This document shows, piece by piece, positions 53,851-63,936 of a stretch of DNA of 64,000 nucleotides. Origin of the DNA: Tupaia tana (lineage: Eukaryota; Chordata; Mammalia; Scandentia; Tupaiidae); assembly GCA_026018925.1 (NCBI GenBank), contig JAKSZU010000012.1, forward strand, positions 43,191,218 through 43,255,217, written 5' to 3'. The notes below the pieces were generated by a model. That model ran no database searches, had not been told where the DNA came from, and was given only the letters and a program-made list of their open reading frames with translations. Numbering within the stretch: position 1 is the stretch's first letter; each line of letters starts with the position of its first letter. The position numbers and the translations under genes were made by a program.

Positions 53851-54007
53851 AAAGCAAAAACCCAAAACCCTGAATATAAATAGCTTTTTCAACAAAAATG
53901 GTTGTAAAAATTAATAAAAATAGCCACGTGAAAGGCAAAACTCTCTAATATATACCTAATTACTTATTAACTCTTCTTTTTTTTGCAATTAAAAATGTTG
54001 ACAGACT

Positions 54008-54186
54008 GGGACCGTCAGGTGGCATGGTGGTAAGGAGGGCTGAACTCCCACATGACTAACCACAGTTCAAGTCCCTGACTTGGCGGCTTGCTTTCTCACT
54101 TTATCTCCCTCTGTATCTCTCTGATCAAATTTAAAAATATAATAAGGATGATGATGAATAAAATAGAATAAAACAATTAGTACCAA
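54008..54186 (+). mobile_element. SINE type B with TSD
   Basis: aaaaatgttgacagact at 53991-54007 and aaaaatgctgacagact at 54187-54203 (one mismatch over 17 bp). Confidence 0.93.
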
Positions 54187-54296
54187 AAAAATGCTGACAG
54201 ACTTACCCCATGGCAGCTGGATTCCACATAGCTGACCAGGCAGTTGGGAGTCCTAGACCCAGTGGCTTAAAAAATATGCCAGGTGGTGGGGCCCAC

Positions 54297-54705
54297 TGGT
54301 GGCAAAGTGATTAAGGGTACAGGACTCTCACATGGCCGACTGTGGTTCAAGTCCCGGACCTGGCAGCTCTCTCTGTCTCTCTCTCTGGTCAAATTAAAAT
54401 AAATAAATAAAGATAAGCAAAATAACTTTCTTTTTTAAAGAAGATTTTTGTTATAGGGCGCGTGTGCTTACTAGGGAGACAGAGAGACAGAGAGACAGAA
54501 AGCAACATCCCTGGGGGGATGGCTATGCCGCAATCCCTTCTCCTTCATTCTCTTGCATTTTGGAATGCATGCACATGCGCCCAGTGTCAGTTTTAAGCCA
54601 CTGGGTCCAGGACTTCAACTGTTCTCAACTACATGGAAGTCCAGTGACATAACCATTATGCCATCTGCTGGTCCCAATAAAATAATTCTTTAAAAAAAAA
54701 AAAGG
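54297..54705 (+). mobile_element. SINE type B with a type A in its tail
   Basis: Body at 54297-54430 (ggggcccactggtggcaaag). The tail resumes 'aataaaataattctttaaaa' after the nested copy. Confidence 0.82.
54437..54675 (-). mobile_element. SINE type A nested
   Basis: gttatagggcgcgtgtgctt ... atgccatctgctggtccc, inside the B tail. Confidence 0.88.
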
Positions 54706-54721
54706 AAATATATATGTGAAT

Positions 54722-54970
54722 ATGTTGGTTAAGGAGCTAGATCCTACATAGATGACTCCACGGTTCAAGTTCCAGACCTGGTGGCCTAAAAAATCACACA
54801 GGGTATGTGTGTGTGCATGCTCAAAATCCTGAGAAGAAAATGGAGAAGAGATTTTGGCGTGGTCATGCCCCCTCCCCCCCAAAGATGATTTCTTACTTTT
54901 CCTCTCTCTGTCTCCCCCTTTCTCTGGTGAGCAAATGAACCCGGGAGGAAAAAAAAAAGAAAGCAAAAAG
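54722..54970 (+). mobile_element. SINE type C, head shortened
   Basis: ttggttaaggagctagatcc, gactccacggttcaagttcc, C run, gatgatttcttacttttcct, poly(A)-rich end. Confidence 0.78.
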
Positions 54971-55135
54971 AAATATGTCAGGCCTCCAAAATCTCAATAG
55001 GATGGGGAAATGGAAGAGAAAGACTACAGTGTGACCATGCTCTCTTGGGGGGGGGAGGAGATGCTTTTTCTTTTTCTCTCTGGAGAGTGCATGTGACCTC
55101 AGAAATTTTAAAAGGGGAAAAAGAAAAGCTTCTGA

Positions 55136-55265
55136 GAGCTGGCCCAGTGGCCACCCTCTCTGGTGAAATTAAAAGAAATAAACAAACAATTCTAAAAAAA
55201 GTAAATTAATAAAATAATTCTAAATAAATAAATAATGACAAATAAAAATGAAATAATTTTAAGAA
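55136..55265 (+). mobile_element. Internally deleted SINE (head joined to tail)
   Basis: gagagctggcccagtggc is followed at once by caccctctctggtgaaatta and an AT-rich tail. The B box and body are missing. Confidence 0.7.
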
Positions 55266-55695
55266 GAATCATATTTACCTATCTCTTTAATTATTCCAGG
55301 TAGGTTCATTTCTGTATTAATTTACCATCAACATTTATCTCTTCCAACTGATGAGTTTAAGTCTCAACAAGCCTGAAAAACCAAATGCTTTAAAGTAAAC
55401 CTGATGCCAAAAATAATTCTACAAACCTGCCAGCTATCTGCCTTTTCACCTCCACGTAACACTCCCTCCTAATGGAAAATTTCAACATGCAGATTTTTAT
55501 GCACAGCATTTGTTCTGATAAAGCACACAGATAACCAGTATAGTTTATAACAATATTGCATGAGGTTTCTGACTTTACAGAAACCACATTGTATTGATAG
55601 TCCATATTTGTTACAGAGAACTGAATCCCAGAATGGTGATCTTAAATCTCAAATGCTATTAGTGAAATCATTTTAAGTAGCTATGTCCTAGCATT
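55266..55695. other. Single-copy RTN3 intron
   Basis: Nothing recognised. Confidence 0.5.
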
Positions 55696-56261
55696 GTTAA
55701 TACTGGTAACGGTGTCCACAAATAGCTGAAAAAGAAAACCAGACCAGTAGAACTGAATCATTATTCAGCATGGGAATACAGCAAAGGCTGTTTCAGAATA
55801 AACAAACTTGGTCTTAAAGGCATCATGTGAACAAGGAAGGGGAAGGAATTCTGGAGGGAAGGAAAAACTGGCCAGATTCCATATGACTTTGAATGTCACT
55901 GTGATATGGATCATGTACTTTGTGCAATAAATAGTCACTTAAGGTTTTTAGGTAATGGAGTGATAATATCACATGTGTTTTAGATCTCTGGCAGCAGGAT
56001 ACAATATAGACTGAACTAAAAAGCTACTTCACAATCTTGGCAAGAGATGAGGGCTTGAAATAAGGCAGGGGGATGGGAACGAAGGGATAAATTTGCCAAG
56101 ACAACAGACTAGACTTGAAATTATTTGACTGGATGTTGGGGACTGGAAAAGTAAAAGTCAAAGATGATGAAGAACTAAATGAAATGCCATTGGGTTGGAA
56201 ACACAGAAGGAATTACTGATCTTATTAAAATAAAACTTGTTTCAATAAAAAATAAGTTGTA

Positions 56262-56506
56262 GGGACAAACAGATGGCATAATGGTTATATTGCTGGGCTC
56301 CTACAAGGTTGACCACAATTTGAGTACCATTCCTGGCAGCATGAAACTTACACCAGGTGCATGTGTGTGCATGCCCAAAATCCCAAGAGGAAAGCGAAGG
56401 AGAAGGGACTGTGGCATGGCCTGAGGGGTGGGGTGATTTCTTGCTTTCTGTTCCTGTGTCCTGTGAGTGTCCATACCCTATAGCAAAAATCTCTCTCAAA
56501 ACAAAA
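56262..56506 (+). mobile_element. SINE type A, diverged
   Basis: agggacaaacagatggcata head, ataccctatagcaaaaatct end. Flanks share agttgta. Confidence 0.82.
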
Positions 56507-56516
56507 AAGTTGTATG

Positions 56517-56742
56517 GGGCCAGCAAGTGGCATGGTGGTTAGGATGCTGGATTCCCTCCACCACAGCTCAAGCGCTAGATCTGGCAGCTTGAAAAATCAT
56601 TCCGAGCACAATGTGTGCATGCCCAAAATCCTAAGAGGAGAAGGGACTGCAGCATAGCCAACCTCACTGGAGGGTCATTTCTCACTTTCTCTCTGTCTCT
56701 CTCTGAAAGTGACATCCCCTTGGCAAAAATCTTAAAGGAAAA
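56517..56742 (+). mobile_element. SINE type C
   Basis: ggggccagcaagtggcatgg head, cccaaaatcctaagaggaga, ccttggcaaaaatcttaaag end. Confidence 0.78.
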
Positions 56743-56810
56743 AAGTTTGTCTGAGACATAACTAGGTGGAAACTGTGGAACAGGTACTTCAATAAAGTGA
56801 ACAGGCTCAG

Positions 56811-57001
56811 GGACCAGTAAATGGCATAATGGTATGTCACTAGATTCCCATGTAGTTGACCATGGTTTGAGTCCCAGACCCAGCAACTTGCCGGGCACGT
56901 GCGTGCATGCCCAAAATCATGAGAGGAGAAGGGATTGCAGTGTGCCCATTCCCCCTGGGGACACTGATTTCTTTCTGTCTCTCTGGCGAGTGCACATGCC
57001 C
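56811..57001 (+). mobile_element. SINE type A without tail, perfect TSD
   Basis: Head gggaccagtaaatggcataa. Stops at gcgagtgcacatgccc, before tatagcaaaaacctct and poly(A). TSD aagtgaacaggctca, 15 bp, at 56796-56810 and 57002-57016. Confidence 0.88.
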
Positions 57002-57332
57002 AAGTGAACAGGCTCAAGAAAGAGGTAAAGGCTGTGAATAAACATCTGGGAGTTAACATTTAGGTAAGAACTGACACCACTGCAGTTAATGAATTTGTCC
57101 ACAGAGAAACAGAGACGCTTCACAAAGAAATCTTGAGATGTACCAATATTTAAAAGGGTGCAAGAAAGAAGAACCAGTCAAAGAGACAGAAAGGAGTCAA
57201 TACAGGAGGATAAGGGTTTTACTTGGAGTATGCAGAGCCACAGCCAGTGAAATGATCAAGTGATGACTATGAGAACAGGATCAAAAAACCGAAGTAATCA
57301 GGCAAGCTGCCATTATTGACTATAGTTAAAAG

Positions 57333-57457
57333 TGGGCAGCAGGTGGTGTGGAGGTTAAGGTATTAGACTTCTACATGGCTGACTGGAGGCTTGTCTTCTT
57401 TTACTCTCTCTCTCTCTCTTTCTGGTAAGTGTACATACCCTACAGTGAATTAAAAAA
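57333..57457 (+). mobile_element. SINE type B/A mosaic, shortened
   Basis: gtgggcagcaggtggtgtgg head. The B box is lost (tggctgactggaggcttgtc). The end is A-like (acataccctacagtgaatta). Confidence 0.75.
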
Positions 57458-57555
57458 AATTATATATATATATATATGTATACACATGTATATACACACA
57501 CGTATATATAATATATATACATACACACATATATATAATATGTGTGTATATAAAT
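57458..57555. repeat. (TA)n/(CATA)n microsatellite
   Basis: About 100 bp of alternating ta, gta and ca units grown from the end of the adjacent SINE. Confidence 0.9.
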
Positions 57556-57566
57556 GAATGAATGGT

Positions 57567-57801
57567 GGGGGACCAGCAGATGGCGTAATGGTTACATCAC
57601 TGGACTCCAATGTAGTCCACTGTGGTTTAAGTCCTGGACCCAGTGGCTTGAAACATGCCAGGTATGTGTGCATACGTGCCCAAAATTCTGAGAAGAGAAT
57701 GGAGAAGGGACTGCAGAGTGGCCATGCCCCTGAGGGGTGATTTTTCACTGTCTCCCTGGCGAGCGCACATGTTCAATAGCAAAAATCTCTAGGAAAAAAA
57801 T
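57567..57801 (+). mobile_element. SINE type A
   Basis: gggggaccagcagatggcgt head, tggtttaagtcctggaccca, atagcaaaaatctctaggaa. Confidence 0.88.
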
Positions 57802-57863
57802 GGCAGGAGGGGAAATATACTGATGACTGAAGAGTGAATGAAAGTTTAAAAATTACTGATAAT

Positions 57864-58036
57864 GGGGACAGCAGATGGAGGGGTGATTAAGGTGCTGGAC
57901 TCCCATATGATTGACCATGGTTCAAGTCGCGGACCTGGCAGCTTGCTTTCTCACTTTCCTTCTCACTCTCTGGTGGAAATTAAAAACAAAAAGATGATGA
58001 TGAATAAAATTAAATAATTATTTTTAAAAATTATAT
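57864..58036 (+). mobile_element. SINE type B
   Basis: tggggacagcagatggaggg head, ccatggttcaagtcgcggac, tail with gatgatgatgaa. Confidence 0.84.
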
Positions 58037-58177
58037 AAAAAAGTACTGGTAACAACAAATGTGGGTGATAAAAGGACTAAAACTGGGTAGCAGCTAGGAG
58101 AGGAAAAGTTGAAGTAAAGTTTTTCAGGGAAATGACTTTAGCATAGTTATAAAGGGAAAAGAAAGTGCCAAGAGAGG

Positions 58178-58327
58178 GGTGTGGTGGTTAAGGTGCTGGA
58201 CTCCCACATGGCCGACTATGGTTCAAGTCCCAGACATGGTCGCTTGCTTTCTCACTTTCTCTCTCTCTATCCCTCTCTGGTCAAATTAAAATAAATAAAT
58301 AAACAAATAAAGTTAAATAAAATCAAA
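58178..58327 (+). mobile_element. SINE type B, first about 8 bases missing
   Basis: Starts ggggtgtggtggttaaggtg. Flanked by gaaagtgccaagaga and gaaagccaagaga. Confidence 0.87.
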
Positions 58328-58534
58328 AGAAAGCCAAGAGAAGAAAAAGAGCTGAAGATATAAAAAAAAGAAACAGTATTTGCTCAAAGAAGGCCCAAGG
58401 AAATTGCTAGAAGATAGGGGACAAAATAGCAGACCTGCTGAAAATCTAATTCCAACAAATAACCACTCATCAGTTCACATATGTGGTTATAAGATTGTTC
58501 ATCATAATAGTTTTTTTTTTTTAAAGGAAACTTT

Positions 58535-58789
58535 TCTCTTTTTCTTTTTGAGAGGTTTTTGCTATAGGGGGCATGCGCTTGCCAGACAGAGAGAGAAAGA
58601 CAGACAGAAAGCAAGAAATCACCCCCCAGGGGGGATGGCCATGCCACATCTCCTCCATTCTCCTCTCGGGATCTTGGGCACGCATGCACACACGCCCAAT
58701 GTGAGTTTAAGCCACTGGGTCTGGAACTTGAGCCACAATCGACTACGCGGGAGTTCAGCGACATAGCCATTACGCCAACTGCTGGTCCC
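58535..58789 (-). mobile_element. SINE type A with TSD
   Basis: TSD aaaggaaacttt, 12 bp, at 58523-58534 and 58790-58801. Short deletion at ccatgccacatctcctccat. Confidence 0.94.
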
Positions 58790-58804
58790 AAAGGAAACTT
58801 TAAA

Positions 58805-59088
58805 AAGGCTTAATAATTAGAGACTGGTTAAATGAGTATTGGTATATCCACATAATGGGATACTATTCATTAAAAACTTGCTGATACTAAAAGATGTTCA
58901 TAGCATATGGAATTTTAAAAGAACATTATAAGAGTAATTTAAATAATGTGATCCCATTCTGGTAAAAAAAATACGTATATATGAAGAAAAGAAGTAAGGA
59001 TACTATCTGAGTGGGAGAATTATGAGAATTAAATTTGTTATGTTTTAAATTTTGCCTGTGTTTGATCTTTAAAGGTAATGTGATTACT

Positions 59089-59140
<52 letters not shown>
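58805..59140 (+). mobile_element. L1 3'UTR fragment with long poly(A)
   Basis: gagactggttaaatgagtat, tggtatatccacataatggg, atactattcattaaaaactt match L1 3' sequence. Ends in a 44-base A run (59093-59136). Confidence 0.7.
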
Positions 59141-59319
59141 TTACATTCTGTTACAAAATAAAAGGATATACATGAAAATGTTAACTGGTGGCAGTACTCG
59201 GTAATTTAAACTTTTCTTTATACTTTTTCTCCAAATTCTCTATTATGAGCATATATTCCTCTTGTAATTCCAAATACATAACCCATTTCCCCACATATGT
59301 AAAAAAGGTCAACTATCTT

Positions 59320-59759
59320 TTTGTTTGTTTGTTTTTAAAGAATTATTTTATTTAACTTTATTTATTTTAATTTTATAGGGAGAAAGAGAGAGAGAGAGAG
59401 AAGGAAAGTGAGGAAGCAAACTGCCAGGCCTAAGACTGGAACTGTGGTCGGCCATATGGGAGTCCAGCACCTTCAACCACCAGGTCATCTGCTGGCCCCT
59501 TGTTTGTTGTGTTTTATGGAGAGGTTTTTGCTATATTACGTGTGCGCTAGCCAGAAAGACAGAGACAGAAAGTGAGAAATCATCCCCCAGGGGGGATGGC
59601 CATGCTGCAATCCCTTCTCCTCCATTCTCCTCTCGGGATCTTGGGCACACATGCACACACATGCCTGGCGTGAGTTTAAGCTGCCGGGTTCAAGACGTGA
59701 ACCATAGTCAACTACGTGGGAATCCAGTGACACAGACATTATGCCATCTGCTGGTCCCG
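59320..59759 (-). mobile_element. SINE type A with a type B in its T tract, TSD
   Basis: TSD aaaaaggtcaactatctt, 18 bp, at 59302-59319 and 59760-59777. The A body is 59515-59759. The B copy (59335-59500) lies between the left TSD and the body. Confidence 0.92.
59335..59500 (-). mobile_element. SINE type B nested
   Basis: aaagaattattttatttaac, gtcggccatatgggagtcca, tcatctgctggcccc. Confidence 0.88.
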
Positions 59760-59939
59760 AAAAAGGTCAACTATCTTAGAGGGAGGAAAAGGATGCCTAA
59801 ATGAAACTGTTAGCAGGCCTTTCAATAAAACTGTTTAGTCAAAAAATAGTATTAGTCTTCACACCACTGGCTTTTTAATCTTCATAATACTTTAACCAAC
59901 AAACTGCTGAAACCACACACAAAAAAAATTCTACCTCTT

Positions 59940-60150
59940 TGAAAGCATACTGAGTAATGAACACCTGTGACAAACATTGGGCTAAGTATTTTACATACAT
60001 ATTAAATCAAATCCTCACAATGAGTGAGAAGGTAAGTATCAAAACCATCATTTTACAGGAAACTAAATCTTATGTCAGAATCAAGATTTAAACCCAAGCC
60101 TTTACAGAAAGGCTGTAGTTTTTCTTATCACTCACTCAGACAACTTGTAA
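59940..60150 (-). mobile_element. MIR, antisense
   Basis: 'attgggctaagtattttaca', atcaaatcctcacaatgagt, 'catcattttacaggaaacta', 'caagatttaaacccaagcct'. Confidence 0.75.
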
Positions 60151-60224
60151 TTATATTGCCAGTCTGAAATATAAGTGCTGAAAATTTACTAGCCACAATT
60201 AAATTTTAGAACTCCAACATAGGG

Positions 60225-60470
60225 AGGGGCCAGCAGACAGCATGTACTTAAAGGCACCACATCCCACATGGTCAACACTATGATTAGAGTCCCAACTTTG
60301 TGGTTTGAAAAACATGCCAAGCATGCATGCTCAAAATCCCAAGAGAAGAATGGAGAAGAGACTGCTGTGGTCATTCCTACTGGAGAGTGATTTCTCACTT
60401 TCCTTCTCTCTCTGTCACTCTCTGGCAAGCACGTGTGCCCTACGGCAACAATCTAAATTTAAAACAAAGC
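60225..60470 (+). mobile_element. SINE type C
   Basis: aggggccagcagacagcatg head, 'tcaaaatcccaagagaagaa', gtgccctacggcaacaatct. Confidence 0.78.
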
Positions 60471-60639
60471 CAGAAATAAGACAAACCCCAAAACCCAACT
60501 CTAACATAAAATAAGACCTTGCTCCCTTATCTCTCCATTCTCCTCTCAAGTAGCATATTCAGTGGCTTCCAAGGAACAGAAAAACAAGTAGGAAAAACAG
60601 CAAAGAGCACCGTGCTGCAGGTTTTCATATGTGGGTCAA

Positions 60640-60778
60640 GCCTGTGCTAGACGTCTTGGCTGATAACCTTTGCCAAGTTTTTCCGCAGTAGTACTTCTTC
60701 CCAGCCTTCAATACTGTAACCTTTGGAAGTGGTAGAGGAGTTGCGTTCCACCTCCTTGAAGGGGAAGAATCCACATAT
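60640..60778 (-). other. Short open segment of unknown origin
   Basis: In one minus-strand frame the non-SINE sequence reads FPFKEVERNSSTTSKGYSIE then GWEEVLLRKNLAKVISQDV and a stop at about 60647. It is cut at its start by the antisense SINE. It looks protein-like but I do not recognise it. It could be a decayed processed-pseudogene piece or chance. Confidence 0.2.
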
Positions 60779-61024
60779 ATTTTTTTTGGAGAGGTTTTTG
60801 CTATAGGGCGCGTGCACTCCCCAGAAAGACAGAGGTAGAAAGCAAGAAATCACCCCCCAGGGGGATGGCCACACCGTAATCCCTTCTCCTCCATTCTCTC
60901 TCGGGATCTTGGGCATGCACGCACACGCGTCTGGTGTGAGTTTAATCCAATGGGTCCGAGACTCAAACTGTGGTCAACTACATTGGACTCCAGTGACGTA
61001 GCTATTATGCCATCTGCTGGTCCC
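60779..61024 (-). mobile_element. SINE type A
   Basis: gctatagggcgcgtgcactc, aatcaccccccagggggatg, atgccatctgctggtccc. Confidence 0.9.
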
Positions 61025-61281
61025 AATTTTTTATTTATTTATTTACAGTTAACATAATTACTGTAAAAACAGACCAATTAGTAATGTTTTAGTTGTATCT
61101 AGAATCAATAAACCTACGTAAGATTTGACACTTAATTAAATAAATTCAATTTATTTGTTGTTAAGAAATAAACTATACTCTCAGAGAGAGCACTGCAGTT
61201 AAGGACCATCTTATAATATACATCCCTGCATCTTTCATAAAGCAGAGTAGGGCAGCCAGCATACAATAGAAGTCAGAATAT

Positions 61282-61462
61282 TGGGGCCAGCAGGTGGTGT
61301 GGTGGTTAAGGGTGCTGGACCACCAAATTGCTGACTGCGGTTCAAGTACCAGACCTGGCAGCTTGCTTCCCCCCCACTTTCCCTCTTTCTCTCATTCTGT
61401 CTCTCTCCAGTCAGATTAAAATAAATAAATAAAGCTAAATAAAACAATTCTTAAAAAAAAAG
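61282..61462 (+). mobile_element. SINE type B
   Basis: ggggccagcaggtggtgtgg head. Flanks agtcagaatatt / agtcagagaatatt. Confidence 0.88.
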
Positions 61463-61670
61463 TCAGAGAATATTTATGGAGGCTTGTACATTATAGAAGC
61501 TTCATAAATGTTTGGTGAAAAATCAACTATAGGAGACTTTAAAACTTATTTCAAAACTATACTCCTAGCGATCAAACATTACTCCTACTAATGTACTTAC
61601 TAAAGCAGTTCTCTCTAGCATAAATGAAAATGGTGCTTATTATCAAGATACCCACTCTCTGCTACAGCAC

Positions 61671-61861
61671 TAAAAAACTCACGCTGGGTGTTCCTGCACG
61701 AATATCCAAAATCCCAAAAAAGAGAATGGAGAAGGGATTGTGGTGTGGCCATCCCCTTTGGGGGTGATTGCTTACTTTCCCTCTCACTGATTCCCTCTCT
61801 TGGGTAAGTGCATGCACCCTATGACAAAAAAGTTAAAAAAAAAAAAAAAAAAAAAAAAAAG
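61671..61861 (+). mobile_element. 5'-truncated SINE type A/C
   Basis: Begins aaaactcacgctgggtgttc, lacking the tRNA-like head. Ends cctatgacaaaaaagtt and an A run. Confidence 0.82.
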
Positions 61862-61945
61862 TTGAAAGCTTTCTTTGTACCATTTACTTGGGGTAAATGT
61901 AAGTAGACTAGGTAAATATGACATTGATTATACATATGTGTTTTT

Positions 61946-62200
61946 TAAAGAATTATTTATTCATTTAACTTTATTTGTTATTATTAATTTTTTAACCCAA
62001 TCAGAGAGAAAAAGAAAGGGAAAGTGAGAAAGCAGGTGGCGTGGTGATTAAAGCACTGGACACTCCCACATGGCCAACTATGGTTCAAGTCCCGAACCTG
62101 GTGGCTTACTTTCTCTTTCCTTCTCTCTGTGTATCTTTCTTTGGTCAAATGAAAATGAATGAATGAATAAATAAATAGAAGTAAATAATTCATTAAAAAA
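61946..62200. mobile_element. Inverted SINE B chimera, tails outward
   Basis: Antisense tail and purine block (tttttaacccaatcagagag, ggaaagtgagaaagc) fused directly to a sense copy from aggtggcgtggtgattaaag to its AT-rich tail. Confidence 0.78.
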
Positions 62201-62279
62201 AAAATTGCCAGGCTTGTTTTAAAAACACTGAAAAAAAAAAAAAAAGAAAAAGAAAGATTTGATCAGACTTTGGATAAAC

Positions 62280-62357
62280 GGTTGACCTTTGAACAATATG
62301 GGTTTGAACTGTGTGGATTTACTTATATGTGGATTTTTCCCCAAAATATGTATTAGA
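62280..62357 (+). mobile_element. Tigger-type DNA transposon terminal fragment
   Basis: ggttgacctttgaacaatat, gggtttgaactgtgtggatt, acttatatgtggatttttcc match the remembered Tigger/MER2-type terminal repeat. Confidence 0.7.
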
Positions 62358-62371
62358 AAATGGCACATGAA

Positions 62372-62724
62372 CTGGCTTTGCACAGTGGCAGTTAAGCACT
62401 GTGTACAGGGAGCCAGATACCACATGGCTGACTGTGGTCCAAATCCTGATTCAAGTTCCTTGAACAACACGCCAGGTACCTGTGTATTTGTCTCCAAGAT
62501 CCACATGGAGATATGGAGGAAAAAGAACTTACTCCCTTCTCCTCTGTGCACACACTCTCTGACAACAAAAACAAAACCAAAAAACAGTACCATAAATGTA
62601 CTAACCCCACCCCATTCTGAAGAACTGGAGAGCTGAGGAAAGGGGATGGTAGTATGATGAGATCCTGTTGAGGGGATGCCTCCCCTCCCCTGCATATGGT
62701 GCCGTTAAAAAAAAAAAAAAAAAA
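62372..62724 (+). mobile_element. SINE type C, rearranged
   Basis: 'cagtggcagttaagcactgt', ggagccagataccacatggc, 'cacgccaggtacctgtgtat', then a second end-half (ggaaaggggatggtagtatg, gaggggatgcctcccctccc) and an A run. Confidence 0.6.
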
Positions 62725-62984
62725 GCATTTCAAAGGTGAGGGAGCGATCCGTTATGCCAAAGCAGTAGAGACAGCATGTAAGGGGAGAACTGGATTTAAC
62801 AATGTGGAAAATAACTGGTAAACTTGACCAGGGAAGTTTCTGTACAGCAGTGGTGAAAAGGGGCACCTGGCTTAGGGACTATGGAACCAGAAGTGGAGGT
62901 TTTAAAATTAAACTGATCACTATATTCAACAGGGTGACTGAACAACTTTTGCCACATGTTGCTTCCATTTTATTTATTTTTGAT

Positions 62985-63095
62985 AATCACCAGAGGGCAA
63001 CTTTACAGCCACAAACCTTTGAGTGTATCACTTAATCTCTGAGCCAGAGTCCCCTCTTTGTAAAATGAAGTTTATATTGATAGTTGACTATCTTA
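62985..63095 (+). mobile_element. MIR fragment
   Basis: 'gagtgtatcacttaatctct', gagccagagtcccctctttg, 'taaaatgaagtttata'. Confidence 0.5.
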
Positions 63096-63244
63096 CAAAT
63101 AGATATGTCTTTCTCCTACTGAACGTAGCCAATGAGAAACATATCAAAAAACTCGCGTATCTCTTCCTGGTGAGGTTATGATGATGCATTTCCAGGGAGT
63201 AAATAAATCAGCTAATTGAAGAAAGCAGGTAAGAATAACAGTTA

Positions 63245-63483
63245 TTTCTTTATTCATGATAGAGTCCAGGTGTATGCATGTGAAAAAGAGTGGTGAGAAG
63301 GAAAGCATTTCATTGGGTCTGGTCACACCATGATGTCCTCCTATAGTCCCATCAGATTTCAGGCACTCATACAAGTGCCCAGTGTGTTTCACGCTGACCA
63401 GGCTGGGGATTTGGACTGTGGCTGCCATGTGGGATCTGTTTTTTCTTTAGCAGTGCATTACTGCTGTACTATGGATCCAGCTA
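63245..63483 (-). mobile_element. SINE type C, old
   Basis: 'gtccaggtgtatgcatgtga', gtctggtcacaccatgatgt, 'gactgtggctgccatgtggg', ctgtactatggatccagct. Confidence 0.55.
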
Positions 63484-63497
63484 AGAATAGCTCTTTA

Positions 63498-63662
63498 AGA
63501 GGCCAGGCAGTGGGACAGTGATAACCAAACTGGACTCACATGTGAAAGGTTCATATCCTAGGACCTCTGTGAGCATGCTAGGTAAATGCATACACCCATG
63601 ATTCAGATCAGCCAGGATTGGGAGGTGGACCATAATGTGGGAACCCTGATGAGGAAAGAACT
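63498..63662 (+). mobile_element. SINE type C, old
   Basis: agaggccaggcagtgggaca head, 'catgctaggtaaatgcatac', 'gtgggaaccctgatgagg'. Confidence 0.55.
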
Positions 63663-63680
63663 AAAATATTTTTTAAAAAG

Positions 63681-63928
63681 GTCCAGCTGGTGGTGTGGTG
63701 GTTTAGGCAGCTGGATCCCACATGCCACTGTGTAGTTTGAGCCCTGGACCTAGAAGTTTAAAAAACACGCTGAGCACATGTGCATCCATGCCTAAAATCG
63801 AGACAGGATAGAAAAATGGAGAAAGAATTGTGAGATAACCGTGCCCCATTGGGGGTGCTTTTCCCCTATCCTTCTATTTCTCTCTGGTGAGCATGCATGT
63901 CTTTTGGCAAATTAAAAGGAAAAAAAAT
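63681..63928 (+). mobile_element. SINE type C
   Basis: gtccagctggtggtgtggtg head, gccactgtgtagtttgagcc, gtgccccattgggggtgctt, 'gtcttttggcaaatta' end. Confidence 0.75.
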
Positions 63929-63936
63929 AGTTGATG

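Larger units (their letters stand above)
54204..55125 (+). mobile_element. SINE type C opened by at least three later SINEs
   Basis: Left half at 54204-54294 ends 'aaaaaatatgccagg'; right half resumes 'aaatatgtcaggcctccaaa' at 54972 and ends at about 55125. Between them lie a B with an A in its tail and another C. Confidence 0.72.
55700..58520 (-). mobile_element. L2 LINE, antisense, broken by SINEs
   Basis: Pieces outside the SINEs fit antisense L2: 'ttctggagggaaggaaaaac', 'taatggagtgataatatcac', aactgaatgg-type dispersals, 'aggaccacatgatcaagt'-like text near 57250, 'gaaatgactttagcatagtt' near 58130. Strongly decayed. Confidence 0.55.
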
